A program made the position numbers and the translations under genes. This document shows, piece after piece, positions 51,701 to 61,418 of a stretch of DNA of 64,000 bases. The first letter of the stretch is position 1; each line of letters begins with the position of its first letter. The notes below the pieces were generated by a model, which was given only the letters and a program-made list of their open reading frames with translations, was not told where the DNA came from and did not search any database. This DNA comes from Terasakiella sp033100395. Lineage in GTDB: Bacteria > Pseudomonadota > Alphaproteobacteria > Rhodospirillales > Terasakiellaceae. The stretch covers positions 1-64,000 of the forward strand of contig NZ_JAWLVJ010000013.1 in assembly GCF_033100395.1 (NCBI RefSeq). The letters are read 5' to 3'.

Positions 51701-54700
51701 GATCCATTTCCTGATAGGTAATGGTGCCATCTTCGCCCACAAGGGCAGGGCGGCTGGGGTGACGTTGGGCCTGTTTGCGGAAACAATCGGCGAAGGTATG
51801 TGCTGGCCAATCCTGTTTTTCCCCATGGCGGTCTTCCAGCCAGGCTTTTTCTGTTTGGGTCAGTTTAGGAAGCGGCGAGTCACTGCGCAGGTCTTTATAG
51901 CCCAGCTGCTCCGCCCAATAGTTGATGGCTGTCAGCCAGTTTTCAGCCGTTTGTTGTTCATATAAATTGGCATTTACAAACAGGATCAGATCGCGTGATC
52001 CATCATGTCGCCCTTCATGGATCAGGACTATATCCTGCGCCGGGCCAGCCGGGCGCAATTCATACTTGATGGCGTGATCGGATGGTTTGGTGTGTGATGC
52101 GCTTAAAGACCAGTCAGTTGGAATATCTTTGACTTCAACAGCCGGGTTTTCAGTAACGGCAAAGTCAAAGACAGGCATGCGTGCAGGATGACGCGGTTCA
52201 TCAACGATTTCGTTAAAGTCTTTGCTAATGCGACCAAAGGGATAACGCTGATGAGTCAGGCCGCTTGCGAGGTTTTTCTGCATATGACGGATGATATCAT
52301 CAAAGCTTTTGGCATTTTCCAGATGGCAGGCAACGGGTAGCATGTTGATGTAATAACCAATGCAATCAGCCTCTGCTTTACTTTCCCGGCGCGAGGCCAC
52401 AGTCCCTAAAGCAAAAGCACTGCGGCTTGTTTTGCGTTGGACTTCCATCGCCATCAAGGACAGCATGACAGCATGTAGGCTGGCATCGTTTTTACGCGCC
52501 AAATCTTGCAGGCCCATCATGATGTCAGCACTTAGGCGCAGGCGCAGACAATGGCTGCCTTTGGACTTTTGTGCTACGCGTCCGGTTGGACGTTTATGGT
52601 CCAGCGGCCATTCATCAAAGGCAGCAACATCATTGTGGGATGTTTGCGCCAGCCCTTCCAGCATCTCCATCCAATATCGACGATCATCTGCGCAGTCTTT
52701 ACTTTGCAGGTAATCTACTTCTTTGGCAGCGGCCACATCAAAGGATTGCTGGGCGTCATCCATTGGCGTACCTCGAAGGGCGGCTTCCAGTTCTTGTGCG
52801 ATAATGCCCAAGGACCAGCCATCTCCGATGGCGTGATGCAGCGATAGCCAGAAAACAACGGATGCATCTTCAAGAATGACAAGGCCTGCGCGCCATAAGG
52901 GGCCTTCGTCCATCTTAAATGGCTGAGATTGCCAGGTCAGGATATCATCTCGCACAGCATTGAAATCACGGGCATGGCTGACCGTTAAGATGGTTGGCAT
53001 GTCGGATAAATGTCTGGTACGCAACAGCCCATCTGTATCTTCAAAGAAAATGGTGCTGAATACATTGTGACGCTGGATCACTTTCTTCCAGGCATCAGAC
53101 CAGATTTTCGGACTGGGCGGTGTACCCGTGGCAGTTAAGGTGAGGGCCAGGTTAAAGCCACGGGTATCATGGCCTGCCTGTTCAGCAATCCAGAATTCGC
53201 GCTGTCCTTCGGTCGCCAGGTCACTGGTTTTGGCTTGATCCTGTTCGGCCTTCTCAGCAAGGCGCACCCGTTCACTAAAACCAGCCAGAGTTGGAACGGT
53301 AAAGAGTTCACGTGCGGGAACCGGATAATTCAGTTTATTTTCCAGATCATTGGCAACCGCAATGGCCAAAAGACTATGCCCACCAAGGGAGAAGAAATTA
53401 TCTTCCAGATGGATGTCACCGCAGTTCAGATGAGAGCGCCACACATCCGCGACCAGACATTCCACCGCATCAGTTGGTTTGGTGCGCTGGTCGTTTTGAG
53501 TGCGGGTACCGACTTGATCCAGCAGGACTTTTTTATCAACCTTGCCTGCATGGGTAACTTTTATGTCGTCAACAGGGATAATGGCTGTTGGGATCATGTA
53601 AGCAGGCAGGCGTTCTTTCAGGTAAGGTCCCCAGAAATCTTCTTCGGGTGCCTTACGGCCTGCTTCCAGTTTGATAAAGGCGTAAAGCTTGTGTGATCGG
53701 CTATCGGTACGATCTACAATTACAGCTGTCTGTGCGATATGGGGATGTTGGGAGATTACGGCTTCAATCTCGCTCGTTTCCACCCGGATACCGTTCAGTT
53801 TGACCTGATCATCGATCCGGCCCAGCAGTTCCAGTTGACCATCTGCGTGCCATTTTCCCAAATCACCCGTGCGATATCGACGGCCATCTGCGGTGTTGAT
53901 AAAGGCGTGTTTGGTCTCACCTGGGCGATTGAGGTAACCTTCGGCCAAATTCTCACCACCCAGCCAGACTTCACCCATCATCCCAAAGGGAAGGCGTACG
54001 CCCGCTTCATTACGGATTTCCATCAAGGTGTTGGGCAGCGGCGTTCCACAGGTAAAGCTGTCGGTTTTGTCTCCATCCAGAATGACCAGGGAACTGGTGA
54101 TGGTGTTTTCCGTCGGGCCATAGGCGTTATAATATTTGTGACGTTTGGCATAGATTGCCACGTCTTGTGCGAAAGGTGCTTCCCCGCCCGTTACCAGAAT
54201 GCGCACGCTTGGCAGTTTCACGCCATCCAGCAGTCGCAGATAGGTCGGGGTGATATCGACGATGGTGATCTCCAACTGATTGATCATCTCGACCAGCTTT
54301 TTCGGGGCGCTCAGGGTCTCATAAGAAACCGGACTTAAGGACGCCCCGACAGAGAGTGGCACACCGATATCAGAAAGCGATACATCGAATGATGGGGAAG
54401 AGAACATCAACGTACGATCAGCCGTTGTCATGTCATATTCTTCAATCATCCCCATGACCAGATTGACATAAGCGCGATGTCCGACCTTTGTGCCTTTCGG
54501 GCGTCCTGTTGAGCCAGAGGTAAACAGGATATAGGCAGTTTCGCACGGTTTGATATTCTGTGGCTTGGTTGCGGGTAAATCGTTGTCCAGATCACTTAAA
54601 TGCAGAATAGTCGAGACCTTGTTTTTCAGATCAGGGGCAATCTCGTGATTGTCCAGTACGATCAAAATGTCAGCCTGTGCATCCGCTGCCATATCTGTAA

Positions 54701-57700
54701 GGCGCGGACCCGGCAGGTCGGCGGCCAACGGCAGGTAGATGCCACCTGCTTTCCAGACAGCCATCATGGCTACAGAAAGTTCGGCAGATCGATCACTTAA
54801 GACTGCAACCACATCGCCGGATTTTAGCCCTGCATTTAAGAGGCCATGAGCCAGTTTGTTGGCGGCCTGATCCAGTTCGTTATAGCTGATTACCCCATCT
54901 AGTTTACGGATGGCAGCCGCTTCAGGAGTATTCAGCACATGCTTTTCAAACAGTTCATGGACGGAATGGTCAGGACGTGCGCGAACAGGGCCTTGTTCAA
55001 AGCTGAGAAGCTGTTCTTCCTCAAACGGTAGCAGGGCGGGCAGTTTGTCACCAGCCCGGACCGGGTTTTGACCCAGCCAGCGTGCCCAGTCCGCCAGCGC
55101 TTTAAACCAAGTTTCGGATGTATCACGCTGATAAACTTCGGCATTTACATGCCATTCCATCAGCAATGATCCATCAGGCTGACGTTCATGGATCAGCACC
55201 ATATCCTGGCCTGGCGGCCAGTCGGTATATTCATATTCCTGTTCTGCGCCTACAACGGCCGGGCGGGTAAAGACGCCACCGATGACTTCAGGTGCTGGGT
55301 TTTCTGTAACGACAAAATCAAACAGGGGGAAACGCAAAGGATGGCGCAGATGTGGACGTTCTGCCCAAACATCATGATAAATCTGCGCAAATGGGAAGCG
55401 TTCATGCTGCAAAGCCCCCATCAGGGCTTGTTGCGTTTCTTCCAGTAGATCGCCAAAGACAATATCGTCGTTTAACTGATAGGGCAGGGGCAGCATATTG
55501 ACGAAACAGCCAACGACTTCGTTATCTTCTGCGGTTTCACGCGATGATGCGGTGGTGCCAAGTACAAATTCTTCCCGGCCTGTGCGACGTTTTGTCTCCA
55601 GCGCCAATAAGGTCAGCATCAGCGCATGCATACTTGCCTTGTGATCACTGGCAATCTGATAAAGGCCTTTGGCTGTGTCCGCATCCAGATAGGTCTTGAT
55701 CCGGTGCGTGCCGATATAAGGTGTTTCTTCGCGTGACATATCCAGTGGATTTTCATCAAAGGCCACATCGGGCACCGGGGCCATGATGTTCTTCCAATAA
55801 GCGCGATCTTCCTCGGCAGCTGGACCTTCCAGATAGGCGTTATAGGCCGCACCCGTTTCATCCAGGTCGGTTTCCAGTGGTGTAAGCTCAATACCTTCGA
55901 TGAAAGACGCCATATCATGCAGGATAATCCCGACAGATCGGCCGTCTCCAACCGCGTGATGAAGCGCTAGCCAGAAGGTGGTTGTCCCGGTTTCACGCTC
56001 AGAAATCACGCCCGCGCGCCAGAGCGGGGCCTGTTCCATCGCCAATGGTTCACTTTGCCACTTGCGCACCATTTCGCGCAGTGTTTGTTGGTCCGCAACC
56101 ACCGTGTGGGCAAGCTTGGCATCGGTTTGACCAACCAGGCGACGGCGTAAAATACCTTCGCCATCTTCACGGTAATAGGTGCGCAAGGCCCCATGGCGGG
56201 CAACAACTTTGGCCCAGGCTTCATCCCAGATTTCAGCAGACGGCACATCGCCATGGACGTCCTGTTGCACCAAAATGATAAAGGTCCGGGTATCAAGTCC
56301 TGCTTGTTCCGCCGTCCAGAATTCCCGTTCCCCTTCAGTTGCGATATCTGATCGTTCTGCCGCATCCGCGCTGGCTGGGGCGGACGCCGCGACTTTTTCC
56401 GCAAAACCAGATAAGGTTGGCGCACCAAAGAGATCGCGTGCAGCCACCTGTCGGTTCAGCTGTTTTGACAGACGGTGTGCGATGGTTACGGCCAGAAGAC
56501 TGTTACCGCCAAGGGCAAAGAAGTTATCTTCGCGATGAACCGAAACATTCAGCATGTCCTGCCAGACTTCGGCGACCGTTGATTCAATGCCGAGCATGGG
56601 CGGTGTCAAATCATCCGGCTGGCTTTCCTGTGGGGCAAGGGCCAGCAGGGCATTGCGATCCAGCTTGCCGGACTGATTGACCGGGATATGGTCCACCACA
56701 CTAATCGCTGCCGGAATCATATAGGGCGGCAGATGTTCGCCAAGGGTTGCGCGCCAATCCGCAGGTGTGCGCAGGTCTTGTCCGTCATTTAAGCGCACAA
56801 AGGCCTGCAGGGTTTTTGTACCTGCTGCGGCTTCATGTAACAGAATAACCGCTTCGGCAACCTCTTCCATCTTTGCGACGGCTTGTTCAATTTCTTCCAG
56901 CTCCAGACGCTGACCATGCAGTTTGACCTGGTGATCCATTCGTCCGGCAAGTTCCAGTTTGCCATCGGTTGTCCAACGCCCCAGATCACCCGTGCGATAA
57001 AAACGCCCATTATCTGTGAGGACAAATCGATCAGCTGTCAGGTCCGGCTTGTTCAGGTACCCTTTACCGACGCCAACACCACCCAGCCAGACTTCACCGA
57101 TGGTACCCGGCGGAACGGGACTGCCGTCATCGCGACGAATGGAAATCACCTCGTTCGCACCGGGGCGCCCCACATGCAAGGCACGATCAGATGATGTGTC
57201 AGCGGGCACATGGGTTAGGCTGACGATGATGGATGTTTCGGTTGGGCCATAGGCGTTGAAGAAATCAAGTTCATGCCCATGGGCGGCCAAATCTTCATGG
57301 CTTGGTGTTTCCCCACCTGTCAAAAGGGCACGCAGGGAACCAAAGGGTTCATCCCGGCTGATACGCACATAGGATGGTGCGTGGAAGGCAATGGTCACGC
57401 CAACATCACGATAATATTGCTTCATCGCCCAGGGATCATCGCGTAATTCATGACTGATGGGGACCACGGCACCACCCAGCAGCAAACCCATCCCCAGTTC
57501 CCACAAGGACGCATCAAAACCTGAACTGGCAGCCATGGCGATACGATCATCCGCGTTAAACCCGATGGCTTCTTCTGTCATGAAAATGGCGTTGTTCATC
57601 CCGTCATGACAGCACAATACCCCCTTGGGGCGCCCTGTCGTGCCGGAGGTGTAAATGATATAGGCTACATCATCATGGGGCGCAGGAACATTTACGGCGC

Positions 57701-60700
57701 TGATGTCCTGTCCCAGATCTTCCGGGCGCAGAACTTTGGTCATGCGATCAACCAGATTATCCGGCACATGTGCATTTTCAACGCAGATGAGGATTTCAGC
57801 CCCCGCATCGTCGGCGATATAGGCCTGTCGTTCAGAGGGCACATCCAAGGCAAGCGGCAGATAATGCGCGCCTGCTTTCCAGACACCCAGAATAACGCTG
57901 GGTAGGATCATGTTTGATCCGGTCAGAACGGCGACTACGTCGCCTGCTTTAATGCCGTTTTCGACCAAGCCATTGGCAATGCGGTTGGCTTCGATTTCCA
58001 GTTCAGCCCGTGTAATGATCTTTTCATTACTGATGACAGCCGGGTGATCAGGGGCTTGTTTGACAAGGTCGCTGAACAATTCGTTAAACCGTTTGTCTTC
58101 GCGTTTGTTTGCAGGCCCGTTTTCCCATTTTTGCAGTAAGGCTTCTTCGTCGGGTAGAAGGGCAGGAAGGGCAGCGTTTGCACGGGTTAAATCTGCGGCA
58201 ACCCAGCGCGCCCAGCCTGCAAATCCGGCCAGCCAGTCCGATGCGGTTTCTTCGTAATAAACATCCGGGTTCCAGACGAGGCCAAGTTCAAGCGATCCGT
58301 CTGCGCGCATTTCATGATGAAAAGCCAGTTCCAGACCCGCCGCAGGTTGCAGGGTATCCGTATTGCGCCGCCAGGGCTGAAGGGACAGGCCTTTTTCGTC
58401 ATCGCTGTTATATCTGCTTGGGTTCGCGGTGAAGGAGATATCAAACAGGGTCGTGCGCATGGGGCGCACATCAGGATGGCGTGTTCTGAAGGTAGAGACA
58501 ATTTCGGTTGCTGGAAGGTGGGCGTGTTGACCGACTTCACCCATATGCATCTGTGTGCGTTTAAAATCATCGGCGGGTGTGATTTGACCTTCAATCCGGT
58601 CCAGAACGGTTGGCACCAGATTAACAAACAGACCGACGACCGCCTCATTCCCCGCAGGCTGGTTGGTGATACCGGAACCGATGACAACGGTTTCTTTACC
58701 CGTGCGACGGCGAGTTTCATGGGCCAGAAGGGCAAGCAATAAACTGTGCAATCCCACGCCGTTCAGGCGGGCGAGTTGTTCCAGCTTGCTGACTTCTTCT
58801 GGCGATAATGTCTGATAAAACGGTTTTGCGATGGTGCCGGACGGGTCAAGCGGGCGGCGTTTATCCACGCCATAATCGCTAAAGGCTTCTCCATCCTGTG
58901 TGGAGAGCGCGCTTTCCAGAATATCCTGCCAGTATTGGCGGTCTGTATCGGCGTCCAGGCTGTCCAGATATTGCTTTTCAATATGGCTGGAAAGTGCTGT
59001 GCCGTTTCCTACAGCGGGCAGGTCATTGCCACACAGAATATCAAACAGTTCATTTTGCAGGACCTGTGCGGATAGGCCATCCACTACGCTGTGATGCAGG
59101 ACAAACCAAAAGAGGGTTTTGGCATTTTCCTCCACACGAACCAGACCAGCGCGCACCAATGGGGCGTCATCAAGATTGATCGGTTTGGCAAATTGTTGGT
59201 CTAAAAGCGCACGCGCCTTGTCTTCTGTGGACGCCGTTTCAATGCTGAAGTCCACATCTGTCTGGTTTTTGATGCGCCAACGCAGTGTTTCATCCGGGGC
59301 TTCAAAAAATTCTGTGCGCAAGGCTGGGTGGCGGTCAGATAGCTGTTGCCAGGCGGCTTGCCATTGTGCATCTGCCCCGACATTTCCTTCGGCAACCAAA
59401 ACACGTGAAACGACAGACCCTGCTTGGGATCGACCTAATTTCCAGGCCGTCCAGAAATCACATTGGACGGCACTTGCCAACCCTTCCTTTTCATCCAGAA
59501 GTGACAGTTCCTGAAGCGGGCGCAGGGTGTGTGCCTGGTCTTGAAGAACAGGATGGGCAAGCAAGGTATGTGGGGCCAGTTCTAAGCCTGCTTTTTTAAG
59601 CTGCAGACTGACTTGAATGGCTCCCAGGCTCGTGCCCCCTAAAGAGAAGAAGTTATCTTCAAGGAAGACTGTATCCAGTCCCAGAACTTGCATCCAGGCT
59701 GCGGCGAGGGCAGTTTCTTCTGCGCTTTCGGGTAGGGTGCCTTCATCACGATTGCTGAAACTGTTGGCGGCAAGTTCAGCGATCTTCATCCGATCTGCTT
59801 TACCAGCGGAACTGACAGGCATTTTATCCAGACAAATAAAATGGGCCGGGATCATATAGCCAGGAAGTTTTTCGGTCAGAAAACCGCGCCAGTAATCCAG
59901 TGACGGGGCAGGGGAAAGTTTGCTTTCCATTGCACCCGTCAGGCGTCCATTAACGAGAAGGGCGACGGCCTGATTGACATTGGGATGATCTTTTAAGGCA
60001 TGTTCAATTTCACTCAGCGTAACAGCCTGACCATCAATTTTGACCACATCGTCACTGCGTCCCAGGGCAATCAAGTTGCCGTTTTTATCCCAGCGGCCAA
60101 AATCTTTTGTGCGGTAAGCACGGCCCCATTTGGTTTGAACAAAATTGTCTGCGGTCAGATCTGGTTGGTTTAGATAGCCGTTGGCGAGGCCGGGGCTGAG
60201 AATATAAATCTCGCCTTCTTCTTCATCACCGACCTGATCTTTATTTTCATCCAACAGCAAAAGGGTCGCATTTGGAAAAGCTTTGCCCGATGGTAAGGGG
60301 GAAGGGGTATCCGGGCTGACCTGATACATGGCGTAGGTGCCGCAGGTTTCGGTTGAGCCGTGACAGTTCCAATATTCGACAAACTGTGCGTAATGACGTG
60401 CATCCTCCAGATTGGGACGTTCCCCTGCGGTGAGGATGAGGCGCAGGCCCTTGGGGACAACATGGTTTAGAATTTTAAGGTAAGACGGGGTGAAAAGGGC
60501 AACGGAAACAGCCTGTTCTTCCATGACTTTGATGACCTGATCTGGATCGTCCAGTTGGTCCCGGTTGATGGCGACATGGGCCGCCCCGGTCATAAAGGTC
60601 AGGTGAACTTCACGAAAGCCAAGGATAAACCCGGGTGATGATGACAACAGAATGCGATCGGTTGCCACCAGTTTATGTTCTTCAATATGCCCTTGCACCA

Positions 60701-61316
60701 TATTCACAATAGCGCGATGGGAAAGTTCCACTCCTTTGGGACGACCGGTAGAACCAGATGTAAAGAGAATGGCCGCACGCGCATCAATATCCGTAATGTT
60801 GGGGAAGGCACAGGCGTGCTGATTGTCATTAATGGCAAGGCTTTCGGGGCGTAAAACCTGCGGTGTACGCGTCAAACTGTCAGGCAGAGTAAGCCCATCA
60901 AGGATGATGACATGATTAATATTCGCCTGATCAATCATATAGTTCAGACGATCAACAGGGTGATCGGCAACCAAAGGCACATAAATGCCCCCTGCTTTAT
61001 AGATAGCAAGGCAGGCCTGGGGGAGATCGGCGGAACGATGGACAAGCACCCCCACACTGGCACCCGGTTTTAAACCAGCGGAGATCAGGGCATGGGCAAG
61101 GGCGTCAGCTTTTGATTTTAATGTTTCAAATGTGATGGAGATTGGCCCGTTGATCAGGGCGAGGGCTTTGGGCGTGCGTGCGACTTGTTCATCAAAAAGC
61201 GTGTTGATACGGTGCGCAGGCCGTTTGCGTTCAGGTGCGGCAGCGATATTCAATGATGGTTGATCGTGTGGCGCCACCACAACATTTTCAGCTGCGTTTT
61301 GACCTGAAATGGACAC
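48771..61316 (-). CDS. Four-module non-ribosomal peptide synthetase with terminal thioester reductase
   Basis: This is a single protein of 4181 residues from the GTG at 61316 (AAGGGG upstream; a TTG six codons earlier is the longer frame). Domains in order, with approximate residues: A1 (30-530), T1 (Ser near 562), C (600-1020, HHSVVDG), A2 (1080-1580), T2 (Ser near 1605), C (1640-2060, HHAVGDG), A3 (2110-2600), T3 (Ser near 2647), C (2690-3120, HHAIGDG), A4 (3150-3650), T4 (Ser near 3706), reductase R (3800-4181; TGATGYLGAYLL, and YIRTK as catalytic Tyr-Lys). The usual Asp235 is missing from A1. By-eye specificity codes are A1 ILRLLACGTK, A2 DAWFLGAIIK, A3 DVSDVGAITK, A4 DASTMIGGAK. All three C domains keep HHxxxDG. 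No epimerase, methylase or thioesterase is present. Reductive release should give a peptide aldehyde or alcohol. TauD tailoring, export and a PPTase are encoded alongside. Confidence 0.95.
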   Translation of the reverse strand: MSISGQNAAENVVVAPHDQPSLNIAAAPERKRPAHRINTLFDEQVARTPKALALINGPISITFETLKSKADALAHALISAGLKPGASVGVLVHRSADLPQACLAIYKAGGIYVPLVADHPVDRLNYMIDQANINHVIILDGLTLPDSLTRTPQVLRPESLAINDNQHACAFPNITDIDARAAILFTSGSTGRPKGVELSHRAIVNMVQGHIEEHKLVATDRILLSSSPGFILGFREVHLTFMTGAAHVAINRDQLDDPDQVIKVMEEQAVSVALFTPSYLKILNHVVPKGLRLILTAGERPNLEDARHYAQFVEYWNCHGSTETCGTYAMYQVSPDTPSPLPSGKAFPNATLLLLDENKDQVGDEEEGEIYILSPGLANGYLNQPDLTADNFVQTKWGRAYRTKDFGRWDKNGNLIALGRSDDVVKIDGQAVTLSEIEHALKDHPNVNQAVALLVNGRLTGAMESKLSPAPSLDYWRGFLTEKLPGYMIPAHFICLDKMPVSSAGKADRMKIAELAANSFSNRDEGTLPESAEETALAAAWMQVLGLDTVFLEDNFFSLGGTSLGAIQVSLQLKKAGLELAPHTLLAHPVLQDQAHTLRPLQELSLLDEKEGLASAVQCDFWTAWKLGRSQAGSVVSRVLVAEGNVGADAQWQAAWQQLSDRHPALRTEFFEAPDETLRWRIKNQTDVDFSIETASTEDKARALLDQQFAKPINLDDAPLVRAGLVRVEENAKTLFWFVLHHSVVDGLSAQVLQNELFDILCGNDLPAVGNGTALSSHIEKQYLDSLDADTDRQYWQDILESALSTQDGEAFSDYGVDKRRPLDPSGTIAKPFYQTLSPEEVSKLEQLARLNGVGLHSLLLALLAHETRRRTGKETVVIGSGITNQPAGNEAVVGLFVNLVPTVLDRIEGQITPADDFKRTQMHMGEVGQHAHLPATEIVSTFRTRHPDVRPMRTTLFDISFTANPSRYNSDDEKGLSLQPWRRNTDTLQPAAGLELAFHHEMRADGSLELGLVWNPDVYYEETASDWLAGFAGWARWVAADLTRANAALPALLPDEEALLQKWENGPANKREDKRFNELFSDLVKQAPDHPAVISNEKIITRAELEIEANRIANGLVENGIKAGDVVAVLTGSNMILPSVILGVWKAGAHYLPLALDVPSERQAYIADDAGAEILICVENAHVPDNLVDRMTKVLRPEDLGQDISAVNVPAPHDDVAYIIYTSGTTGRPKGVLCCHDGMNNAIFMTEEAIGFNADDRIAMAASSGFDASLWELGMGLLLGGAVVPISHELRDDPWAMKQYYRDVGVTIAFHAPSYVRISRDEPFGSLRALLTGGETPSHEDLAAHGHELDFFNAYGPTETSIIVSLTHVPADTSSDRALHVGRPGANEVISIRRDDGSPVPPGTIGEVWLGGVGVGKGYLNKPDLTADRFVLTDNGRFYRTGDLGRWTTDGKLELAGRMDHQVKLHGQRLELEEIEQAVAKMEEVAEAVILLHEAAAGTKTLQAFVRLNDGQDLRTPADWRATLGEHLPPYMIPAAISVVDHIPVNQSGKLDRNALLALAPQESQPDDLTPPMLGIESTVAEVWQDMLNVSVHREDNFFALGGNSLLAVTIAHRLSKQLNRQVAARDLFGAPTLSGFAEKVAASAPASADAAERSDIATEGEREFWTAEQAGLDTRTFIILVQQDVHGDVPSAEIWDEAWAKVVARHGALRTYYREDGEGILRRRLVGQTDAKLAHTVVADQQTLREMVRKWQSEPLAMEQAPLWRAGVISERETGTTTFWLALHHAVGDGRSVGIILHDMASFIEGIELTPLETDLDETGAAYNAYLEGPAAEEDRAYWKNIMAPVPDVAFDENPLDMSREETPYIGTHRIKTYLDADTAKGLYQIASDHKASMHALMLTLLALETKRRTGREEFVLGTTASSRETAEDNEVVGCFVNMLPLPYQLNDDIVFGDLLEETQQALMGALQHERFPFAQIYHDVWAERPHLRHPLRFPLFDFVVTENPAPEVIGGVFTRPAVVGAEQEYEYTDWPPGQDMVLIHERQPDGSLLMEWHVNAEVYQRDTSETWFKALADWARWLGQNPVRAGDKLPALLPFEEEQLLSFEQGPVRARPDHSVHELFEKHVLNTPEAAAIRKLDGVISYNELDQAANKLAHGLLNAGLKSGDVVAVLSDRSAELSVAMMAVWKAGGIYLPLAADLPGPRLTDMAADAQADILIVLDNHEIAPDLKNKVSTILHLSDLDNDLPATKPQNIKPCETAYILFTSGSTGRPKGTKVGHRAYVNLVMGMIEEYDMTTADRTLMFSSPSFDVSLSDIGVPLSVGASLSPVSYETLSAPKKLVEMINQLEITIVDITPTYLRLLDGVKLPSVRILVTGGEAPFAQDVAIYAKRHKYYNAYGPTENTITSSLVILDGDKTDSFTCGTPLPNTLMEIRNEAGVRLPFGMMGEVWLGGENLAEGYLNRPGETKHAFINTADGRRYRTGDLGKWHADGQLELLGRIDDQVKLNGIRVETSEIEAVISQHPHIAQTAVIVDRTDSRSHKLYAFIKLEAGRKAPEEDFWGPYLKERLPAYMIPTAIIPVDDIKVTHAGKVDKKVLLDQVGTRTQNDQRTKPTDAVECLVADVWRSHLNCGDIHLEDNFFSLGGHSLLAIAVANDLENKLNYPVPARELFTVPTLAGFSERVRLAEKAEQDQAKTSDLATEGQREFWIAEQAGHDTRGFNLALTLTATGTPPSPKIWSDAWKKVIQRHNVFSTIFFEDTDGLLRTRHLSDMPTILTVSHARDFNAVRDDILTWQSQPFKMDEGPLWRAGLVILEDASVVFWLSLHHAIGDGWSLGIIAQELEAALRGTPMDDAQQSFDVAAAKEVDYLQSKDCADDRRYWMEMLEGLAQTSHNDVAAFDEWPLDHKRPTGRVAQKSKGSHCLRLRLSADIMMGLQDLARKNDASLHAVMLSLMAMEVQRKTSRSAFALGTVASRRESKAEADCIGYYINMLPVACHLENAKSFDDIIRHMQKNLASGLTHQRYPFGRISKDFNEIVDEPRHPARMPVFDFAVTENPAVEVKDIPTDWSLSASHTKPSDHAIKYELRPAGPAQDIVLIHEGRHDGSRDLILFVNANLYEQQTAENWLTAINYWAEQLGYKDLRSDSPLPKLTQTEKAWLEDRHGEKQDWPAHTFADCFRKQAQRHPSRPALVGEDGTITYQEMDHLTDDLGKHLIKAGAEKGRVVAVLSERSVRLPETALAIWKTGAVYLPITASLPEDRMAYMCEDADPTLLVVLDDHEVPEKLQHLPMVRPTELGDDVPDIDFPDIDADDPAYILYTSGSTGTPKGVLIPHRGWNNFANGIAKMLNITHESCLIISSSPSFDAWNSDVGMCWTHGAAIYPITREQMNDIEGIKASLQKYNVTHFTLPPSYLRLFNQTHFPTLQSIMTIGEPPIPSDVAHYAKSLNYVNGYGPTENSGATALGYLTPDTTIFHAGQPMPNVAVYILDDKHNPVPPGSQGKIWTGGESLGIGYLNLPEKTDEVFVETQFGRLYDTGDLGRWTADGNLLVEGRADTQVKLRGQRVELGEIESKLEKHCDVQQAVALVETAEDRTQTLWAFVALKGSTPEPSQADWQTLLSQDLPNYMIPTCVIKVDEIPVNLSGKVDQKALLAVAQDLKQFNDGYDALNRTPPANDTERRIAQLWESHFPGRKVAREDDFFAMGGDSLRVIAVINALRSDYECSINDFYENPVLADFAACCTPRPHHVLEGLKAAKAHWQAYDDGLATYEAEMNDALSWPLTDYHQRNAQYDDLNLSKRKIYKNVLITGATGYLGAYLLRELMANEDRKVTALVRASDNQAAQKRLQEVLALYFGDAEAIKLANSARLRILSADLRQDKFGLTDEVYQTIANNIDAIYHSAANVNHFGHYHELYADNVTATERLLDLAATRANDPADFHHVSTISVAGTPPENTFELFSEYTPVPEKPAENYYIRTKQDSEKCVIAARDRLTNATIHRVGNIVFSAENPILQKGVKTNAFFRQLASFIRLGKVPKDLHVWLCHVDYLAKALVMISETNALKHETHHLEHHFMHTISDLLTRKDMEIEGIESSSFGDFIDHLIKVSDDPVYNEPLSDLVEAMYLTRGEAPQPRGRRLEVITERTQTLLSRIGFSWPDVPVSGLRHLLNNAQHHFKDDSETSI

Positions 61317-61379
61317 AAGTTTACCCCTTCCCAAACATCGGCTGTTTGAGATTTATTCGTCTTTGGATAGATAGAAATT

Positions 61380-61411
61380 GCCCGAAAGCTGGATAAACCA
61401 AACTTTCGGGC
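61380..61411 (-). terminator. Hairpin between the small upstream gene and the NRPS
   Basis: GCCCGAAAG (61380-61388) and CTTTCGGGC (61403-61411) form a perfect 9-bp stem followed on the minus strand by AATTTCTATC. It is a weak terminator or attenuator. The 63 bp between it and the NRPS start would then hold the NRPS promoter or receive read-through. Confidence 0.6.
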
Positions 61412-61418
61412 TTAAAAC

